Part shown: positions 59,167-64,000 of the stretch, piece by piece
Position numbering within the stretch: the first letter of the stretch is position 1
Layout of the letters: every line of letters starts with the position of its first letter
Assembly: GCF_024198175.1 (NCBI RefSeq)
Contig: NZ_JAJVKV010000004.1
Span: 744,001 to 808,000 of the forward strand
DNA from: Pyxidicoccus xibeiensis
GTDB lineage: Bacteria > Myxococcota > Myxococcia > Myxococcales > Myxococcaceae
Reading direction: 5' to 3'
DNA: 64,000 nucleotides
Position numbers and translations under genes: made by a program
The notes under the pieces: generated by a model
Seen by the model: the letters and a program-made list of their open reading frames with translations, nothing else
What the model was told of the DNA's origin: nothing
The model's database searches: none

Positions 59167-60794
59167 AGCCCTCGCACCTGCCGCTCCTCCTCCTGGCGCT
59201 GGGGCTGTCCACCGCCGCCACCGCCCAGCCGGACACGCGTTTCAACGTGCAGATCTTCCGCCCGTCCGGCGCCCCCCAGGACCTGGTGGTGGTGACGCAG
59301 TCCCGCCCGCTCTCGCACCTGTCCGTGGCCGGAGGCCCGTACTTCAGCTACTCGCTCAACCCGCTGACGCTGGTGCCCGAGGGCGGAGACCTGGGGAGGA
59401 TTTCCCTCGTGGGCAACCGCCTCCAGCTCGACGCCATGGCCAGCGTGGGCCTCTTCGACTGGGCCGAGGTGGGCGTGGACATGCCGCTCATCCTCGCGCA
59501 GGGCGGGCAGAACCTGGAGGTCATCGGCACCGAGGGCAGCGTGGAGAGCTTCGTCCTCGGAGACCTCCGGCTCACCGGCAAGGTCGCCGTCCCCGGCCTG
59601 CGCAGGCCCGCGGAGGGCAAGGGCTTCGGCGCCGCGCTGACGATGAACGTGAGCTTCCCCACCGGCGCGCAGGAGGCCTTCGCCGGCGACGGTGAGCTGA
59701 CGTGGGCCCCCGGCCTGGTGCTCGACTACCGCTTCGGCAACGGCATCCTCCTGGCGCTCAACGGCGGCTTCTGGAAGCGCCCCGACCGCGTCTTCAACGG
59801 CGTCAGCGTCGGCGACATGATGCCCTTCGGCCTGGGCACCGAGGTCCCCATCCTCCGCGGCAGCGGCATCACCGCGGTGGGCATGGTGCACGGCGCCGTG
59901 GGCCTGGAGAAGCTGCCCGACGAGCCCCGGCAGGTACCCGCGGAGCTGCTCATCGGCCTGCGCTGGTACAGCTCCACCGGCCTCACCTTCACCTTCGGCG
60001 GTGGCGCGGGCTGCGGGTGCTCGCTCGCCTCGCCCACGCTGAGCTTCTTCACGTCCATCATCTGGATTCCGGCGAAGACGCGCGAGTGGGAGGCGCTGGA
60101 GCGCTTCAAGGAGCCGCCCGAGCCCGTGGAGCCTCCGCCTCCTCCGGTGGACCCGGACGGCGACTCCGTCATCGGAGGGGGAGACCTGTGCCCGGACATC
60201 GCCGGCCCCGTGGGCAACAGCGGCTGCCCGGACACGGACAGGGACGGTGACGCGGTGGTGGACCGGCTCGACAAGTGCCCGGACCAGCCCGCCGGCAGCC
60301 GTGGCCGGGACGGGTGCCCGCTCGCGCGGCGCGACGGGAACAAGATTGTCATCCTGGAGCAGCTGAACTTCGCCACGGACCAGGACGTCATCCTCTCCGA
60401 GTCCTTCCCCATCCTGGAGGAGGTCGCCCGGGTGATGAACGAGAACGCGGAGGTCGACCGGGTGCTCGTGGAGGGCCACACCGACTCGCGCGCGAGCGAC
60501 GCGTACAACCTGGAGCTGTCGCGCCGCCGCGCGGCCAGCGTCATGCGCTTCCTCATCGAGAGTGGCGTGGCGGCGGAGCGGCTGTGCTCGCAGGGCTTCG
60601 GCCGCAGCCGGCCGCTGGCCGACAACGAGACGGAAGAGGGCATGGCGCTCAACCGCCGCGTCGAGTTCACCATCCAGCCGCCGAGCGACGGGCCCCGCCC
60701 GCCGTGCCCGGAGGAGCTGGAGAAGAAGCTCAAGCGCAGCCGCTCGAAGCTGCCCATGCCGAAGTCCAAGGCGCCGGCGGCTCCGAAGCCCTGA
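59163..60794 (+). CDS. traB: Outer-membrane exchange protein TraB (OmpA-domain)
   Basis: A 543-residue protein, the length of M. xanthus TraB (about 542). Signal MKPSHLPLLLLALGLSTAATAQ; an N-terminal beta-barrel-like half (GKGFGAALTMNVSFPTGAQE, ILLALNGGFWKRPDRVFNGV); thrombospondin type-3-like calcium motifs (DPDGDSVIGGGDLCPD; DTDRDGDAVVDRLDKCPD); and a C-terminal OmpA domain (VLVEGHTDSRASDAYNLELS) that can bind peptidoglycan. It is required with TraA for outer-membrane exchange and probably supports TraA at the surface. A hairpin after the stop ends the operon. Confidence 0.93.
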   Translation: MKPSHLPLLLLALGLSTAATAQPDTRFNVQIFRPSGAPQDLVVVTQSRPLSHLSVAGGPYFSYSLNPLTLVPEGGDLGRISLVGNRLQLDAMASVGLFDWAEVGVDMPLILAQGGQNLEVIGTEGSVESFVLGDLRLTGKVAVPGLRRPAEGKGFGAALTMNVSFPTGAQEAFAGDGELTWAPGLVLDYRFGNGILLALNGGFWKRPDRVFNGVSVGDMMPFGLGTEVPILRGSGITAVGMVHGAVGLEKLPDEPRQVPAELLIGLRWYSSTGLTFTFGGGAGCGCSLASPTLSFFTSIIWIPAKTREWEALERFKEPPEPVEPPPPPVDPDGDSVIGGGDLCPDIAGPVGNSGCPDTDRDGDAVVDRLDKCPDQPAGSRGRDGCPLARRDGNKIVILEQLNFATDQDVILSESFPILEEVARVMNENAEVDRVLVEGHTDSRASDAYNLELSRRRAASVMRFLIESGVAAERLCSQGFGRSRPLADNETEEGMALNRRVEFTIQPPSDGPRPPCPEELEKKLKRSRSKLPMPKSKAPAAPKP

Positions 60795-60814
60795 GGCCAC
60801 GCGTCGCCGCAGGG

Positions 60815-60841
60815 CCTCTCCTCCCACTGACGGAGGAGAGG
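60815..60841. terminator. Hairpin between traB and the convergent lipoprotein gene
   Basis: Perfect 10-bp arms (CCTCTCCTCC at 60815-60824, GGAGGAGAGG at 60832-60841) around a 7-base loop, 20 bp after traB. No T run follows on either strand. Confidence 0.55.
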
Positions 60842-60879
60842 TGCCGCGGCGCCCGGGGGCTGCCTGCGGCCCGGTGTGA

Positions 60880-61710
60880 CTAGGGGACGACGAACTCCGC
60901 CGCCGTGCGCCGCCGGCCGGCGACGACGGAGACCACCGCACGGCCGGAGCCCACCGCCGTCACGCGCCCATCGGGCGACACGGACACCACGGCGGCGTCG
61001 GACGTGAAGAACTCCAGCGGCACGCTCTGCAGCACGGCGCCGTTGCGGTTGTAGGCGCGGGCCTGGAGCTGCACGGACTGGCCCCGGCGCTGGAAGGCGT
61101 GGTGGGTGAGGTTGAGGCCCAGCCGCGCGAAGTCCGCGGGCACCACCTGGACGGCGATGGCGCGGCTCAAGTGCCCCAGGGTGGCGGTAACTGTGGCGGT
61201 GCCAGGCTGGCCGGCCACCAGCTGCCCATCCTCCACGCGCACCACCGTCTCGTCCGAGGTGCGGAAGTTGGGGGCCGCGTCGGGGAGCGACTCGCCCTGC
61301 TCGTTCCTGGCCACCACGCGCAGCTTGATGACGCGCCCCACCTCCATGAAGTCCGCGCCCGGAGCGCGCACGTCGAGCGAGTTGAGGATGATGAGGTCCA
61401 GGGGGATGGCCGTGCGCACGTCGCCGCCCGTCACGCCGATGGTCGTCTTGCCCGACTTGCGCACCGTCACCACGCCGTCCTGGACGAGCGCCACGTCCGT
61501 GGCGGAGCTGGTCCACCGCAGCTTCGGCTCGCTCATGCGCCGGCCCTCCTCGTCGAGGACCACGAAGTCGAGCTTCACATTCTGACCGGGCGTCCGCAGG
61601 TACTTGGACTCCAGCGGCTGGACGGTGATGGAGGTCGGCGTGGGCCCGCAGGCACTCAGCAGGCCGAGGGCGAGGACAAGAACAGAGCGGAGAGGGAGGC
61701 GCGTCTTCAC
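60880..61710 (-). CDS. Bacterial Ig-like (BIG2) domain lipoprotein
   Basis: A 276-residue lipoprotein with signal VKTRLPLRSVLVLALGLLSA and lipobox LLSAC. Two or three beta-sandwich BIG2-type domains follow: KLRWTSSATDVALVQDGVVT, NFRTSDETVVRVEDGQLVAG and EFFTSDAAVVSVSPDGRVTA, each with the 'S-x-d-x-x-V-x-V-x-x-x-G-x-V-x-A' pattern. Start is GTG at 61710; the longer open frame is low-complexity. Probably a surface adhesion or structural protein. Convergent with traB. Confidence 0.87.
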   Translation of the reverse strand: MKTRLPLRSVLVLALGLLSACGPTPTSITVQPLESKYLRTPGQNVKLDFVVLDEEGRRMSEPKLRWTSSATDVALVQDGVVTVRKSGKTTIGVTGGDVRTAIPLDLIILNSLDVRAPGADFMEVGRVIKLRVVARNEQGESLPDAAPNFRTSDETVVRVEDGQLVAGQPGTATVTATLGHLSRAIAVQVVPADFARLGLNLTHHAFQRRGQSVQLQARAYNRNGAVLQSVPLEFFTSDAAVVSVSPDGRVTAVGSGRAVVSVVAGRRRTAAEFVVP

Positions 61711-61887
61711 GGCGGAGGTGGGGGGCGGAGAGCGACGGCATCCTAACGCCGCCTCACCGCCCCGGTGGGAAAAGGGGCCCCTTCCGTCCACAGCCGCACG
61801 CCTGCTGGCTCACGCGCCCCTGCCCCACTGCGCCCGGGCGCCTGGCCTCCAGGCGTGCGGCAGGCGGCGTGAGCGGCCCGGAAGGTG

Positions 61888-63792
61888 CTACGCCTGGGCC
61901 ACCCATTGCAGCCGGGGGACACGGTCCGTCGGCCGGGGGCCGGGAGCCAGGGACAGCGGCGGCAAATAGAGGCCCAGCCGCTCGCGCCGCCACCAGGCGC
62001 CGGTGCGCCGCCGCTCCTCCAGGTCCGCCATCTGGTAGTCGTAGAGCACCGCGCGCACCATCCTCGGCGGCCCGTCCGGAAAGGGATTGCCTTCGAGCAG
62101 TCCCAGCACCTCCGGCGAGCCCTCCAGCAGCCGCGCCAGGAAGGAGATGAACCAGCCCGGCGGCGAGCCGAGCGCGGCGAACCACATCTGCCAGTCCAGC
62201 CGCGGCTGGTGGGGCGCCACCTGCCTCGGGGGCCGCTCCGGGTCGCCGACCTTGAAGCGGAAGGAGTATTCCTTCCAGTGCTCCCCGTCGTCGGAGCCCT
62301 CGACGAGAATCTCCGGCCGCTCCACCGTCATCACGCTGAAGAGGCCATAGGGATTCACGGAGCGCAGCGGGCGCGCGCGTGACTCCAGCCACGCCAGTCC
62401 CCGGACGAGCGGCTCCGGCCTGCGGGGCATCCACCCGAAGCGGTGCAGCACCTCCGCCCCCCCGAGCGCCAGCACCGGCGTGGCCGCCACCGCCGACAGC
62501 CCCGTGCGCCACCAGGGCCTGGGCTCGGCGGGCGCCCCGGCCTCCAGCGGCAGCACGCGCCGCAGCGCCGCGTCGTCCAGCAGCCAGAACCCCAGCACCA
62601 GGGACTGGAGGTTGAAGAAGCCGTAGTTGCCCGTGGCGATGATGGTGGCCTGGAGCCCACCGAAGGCCCAGAACGCCAGCTGCCGCAGCCGCCGGGGCGC
62701 GAAGGTGAGGAAGGGCAGTCCCGTCTCCGCGCCGAGCACCGCCGCGGTGGAGGCCCGCTGGAACCCGCGGGGCAGCTGGTGCGCGTACCAGCCGCCGCGC
62801 GTGGGCAGCGGCGCCGTCTCGAAATAGTGGTCGCACGCCGTCAGCTCGCGCCAGGTCGCGTCCCCCGACTGGAGCTTGCTGACGCCGGAGCCGAAGTAGA
62901 GCCGGAACACGAGCAGCCGGAAGAGGAGCACGTCCAGCGCGGAGGGCGCGTCACGGCCCAGCCCCGGCCGCAGCCCTCCGGGCGCCGTCAGCGCCGCCAG
63001 CAGCCCCATCTCCAGCAGCAGCACGTCCCACTGGAAGGAGAGGAACTCGCGGCCCACCGACACATAGGAGAGGTACAGCCCCCACAGCAGCGCCACGCTC
63101 TTGCGCGGCGCCACGTTGAAGAGCAGCGCCAGCGACAGGAGCTGCCCCGCGCGACACCCACGCACCAGCGCGTCGTCGGAGGCATCCAGCCAGAACACCG
63201 ACGGCATCAACCGCCAGGCCTCGGGCCCGGTCTCCTCCCTGCGCAGGGCCTCCAGTCGCTCGCGCACCGGACGGATGCCTCGCGCGCCATAGAGGCCGAG
63301 CACCTGCCGCCCCAGCGACGTGAAGGCGACGAGGAACGTGGCCCCCGTCAGCCGGAGGAAGGCCCAGCGCACCAGCCGGTATTCGCTCGGCCCCACGCCG
63401 CGCCCGAAGAGCAGGACGTCCACCTTCGAGGCCCGGCGCCGGTTGCGGGCGATGACGGCATAGACACCCCGGGCGACGTGCAGCACGCCGGGCAGCAGCC
63501 CCAGCTTCGCCGCCACCCGCGTCCCCCTGCGGGGCGACCAGGAGAGCGCCCGGAAGACGGCCTCCGCGCCTCGCGTCACCCGGCCGGACGGCTCGACCAG
63601 GTGCATGGCCTTGCGCATGTCCTCTGCCCGGATGCCGAGCAGCCAGCGATGCCACCGCCGGCCCGGCGTGAACCGCACCCGGCCCGCGGTACTCGACTGC
63701 CACCGCGAGACCCAGCGCCGGCAGAAGCCACAGTCCCCATCGAAGAGCACGAGCGGCCGCCGCAACGGGGCCTCGAGAAGAATCCGCTCCAT
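61888..63792 (-). CDS. DCC thiol-oxidoreductase / lipase maturation factor fusion
   Basis: A 634-residue membrane protein. Residues 12-110 are a DCC (DUF393) thioredoxin-like domain with FDGDCGFCRRW (Cys21 and Cys24). The remainder is a lipase maturation factor-like membrane domain: FLSFQWDVLLLEMGLLAALT, FRLYFGSGVSKLQSGDATWR, CDHYFETAPLPTRGGWYAHQ, and the C-terminal PPRQVAPHQPRLDWQMWFAA. In animals LMF1 helps fold lipases; bacterial homologues are uncharacterised. The joined DCC domain suggests disulfide handling at the same membrane site. Divergent from a metallo-hydrolase gene at the window edge. Confidence 0.87.
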   Translation of the reverse strand: MERILLEAPLRRPLVLFDGDCGFCRRWVSRWQSSTAGRVRFTPGRRWHRWLLGIRAEDMRKAMHLVEPSGRVTRGAEAVFRALSWSPRRGTRVAAKLGLLPGVLHVARGVYAVIARNRRRASKVDVLLFGRGVGPSEYRLVRWAFLRLTGATFLVAFTSLGRQVLGLYGARGIRPVRERLEALRREETGPEAWRLMPSVFWLDASDDALVRGCRAGQLLSLALLFNVAPRKSVALLWGLYLSYVSVGREFLSFQWDVLLLEMGLLAALTAPGGLRPGLGRDAPSALDVLLFRLLVFRLYFGSGVSKLQSGDATWRELTACDHYFETAPLPTRGGWYAHQLPRGFQRASTAAVLGAETGLPFLTFAPRRLRQLAFWAFGGLQATIIATGNYGFFNLQSLVLGFWLLDDAALRRVLPLEAGAPAEPRPWWRTGLSAVAATPVLALGGAEVLHRFGWMPRRPEPLVRGLAWLESRARPLRSVNPYGLFSVMTVERPEILVEGSDDGEHWKEYSFRFKVGDPERPPRQVAPHQPRLDWQMWFAALGSPPGWFISFLARLLEGSPEVLGLLEGNPFPDGPPRMVRAVLYDYQMADLEERRRTGAWWRRERLGLYLPPLSLAPGPRPTDRVPRLQWVAQA

Positions 63793-63937
63793 GCAGGAAG
63801 GTTGGGTGTGCCCGCGAATGGTGGCCGCCCGGTTCGTTCCTGACCGCCCGCTCCGGGAGCAGGAGTCCTGCCGGGCGGCGTCGCTACTTCGTACCTGCCT
63901 CCACTGGCACCCACGCGCGGTGCCTACGTTTCACCGC

Positions 63938-64000
63938 ATGAGCGAGCCCCAGGGGAAGGCAAAGCGGCTGGTCGAGGTGGTGCCTGGCGTGCATCACTGG
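63938..64000 (+). CDS. Partial metallo-beta-lactamase-fold protein (N-terminus)
   Basis: Only 21 codons are visible: MSEPQGKAKRLVEVVPGVHH followed by W. The 'LVEVVPGVHHW' start is the common opening of MBL-fold hydrolases (first strand before the HxHxDH motif), so this is probably such an enzyme, but the catalytic part lies outside the window. No SD is evident before the ATG. Confidence 0.55.
   Translation, partial: MSEPQGKAKRLVEVVPGVHHW

Noticed and set aside
1..64000. tRNA, rRNA, CRISPR arrays, insertion sequences or prophage
   Set aside because: Reading both strands I found no tRNA-like cloverleaf, transposase, integrase or repeat-spacer array; a dedicated search could still find a missed small RNA.

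Overview
The window is very GC-rich, densely packed and coding on both strands. It comes from a myxobacterium of the Myxococcaceae (Myxococcus, Corallococcus or Pyxidicoccus type). Three loci fix this: a TolQ/TolR-type motor operon whose first TolR-like subunit has its membrane aspartate at residue 28, as in the gliding motor protein AglQ; a traA-traB operon for outer-membrane exchange ending in a MYXO-CTERM-like tail; and many histidine kinases and lipoproteins. From memory, M. xanthus aglRQS is MXAN_6862-6860 and traA/traB are MXAN_6895/6898, so the spacing here fits one syntenic block.

Layout. 0-2.6 kb: a minus-strand operon of a trypsin-like protease, a small carboxypeptidase-regulatory-like protein, a protein with an effector-associated-type helical domain plus a P-loop, and a gene cut by the window edge; it resembles NTPase-centred conflict systems. 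2.6-5.5 kb: MASE1 hybrid kinase and a TM2-like protein. 5.6-9.9 kb: lipoprotein, DUF4331 protein, HupE/UreJ-like membrane protein and TPR lipoprotein. 10-14.5 kb: histidine kinase, two calycin or glycolipid-binding-like proteins, AraC regulator, HAD phosphatase. 14.6-17.8 kb: aglRQS with a clear promoter and terminator, and a divergent stand-alone MshEN protein. 18-21.5 kb: alkylation-repair operon (Ada-AlkA fusion, Ogt, PEP mutase-like). 21.5-25.5 kb: two overlapping sensor-kinase genes, one without an ATPase domain. 25.4-30.6 kb: parallel beta-helix lipoprotein, QueD, SDR, M23 peptidase, Uma2 protein. 30.6-33.5 kb: PHA synthase operon. 33.7-38.2 kb: beta-propeller lipoprotein and a tightly overlapping pterin-type operon (SDR, FolB-cupin fusion, SDR, queuosine-precursor transporter). 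38.3-43.2 kb: envelope proteins, methyltransferase, metallo-hydrolase, GreB, PilZ. 43.1-47.4 kb: DUF3015-like/DUF4105 envelope operon. 47.6-53.9 kb: membrane protein, LuxR-type regulator, metallophosphatase, thioredoxin-TPR lipoprotein, dynamin-like GTPase. 54-56.6 kb: XRE regulator, a diadenylate-cyclase-like protein, a degraded gene and an Imm11-type immunity gene. 57-60.8 kb: traAB. 60.9-64 kb: Ig-like lipoprotein, DCC-LMF fusion and the start of a metallo-beta-lactamase-fold gene.

I saw no tRNA, rRNA, CRISPR array, insertion sequence or prophage. The genes most likely to work together are aglRQS (gliding motor), traA+traB (kin-selective membrane exchange), ada-alkA+ogt (alkylation repair), phaE-like+phaC (polyester storage), and the 0-2.6 kb operon (predicted defence or signalling).
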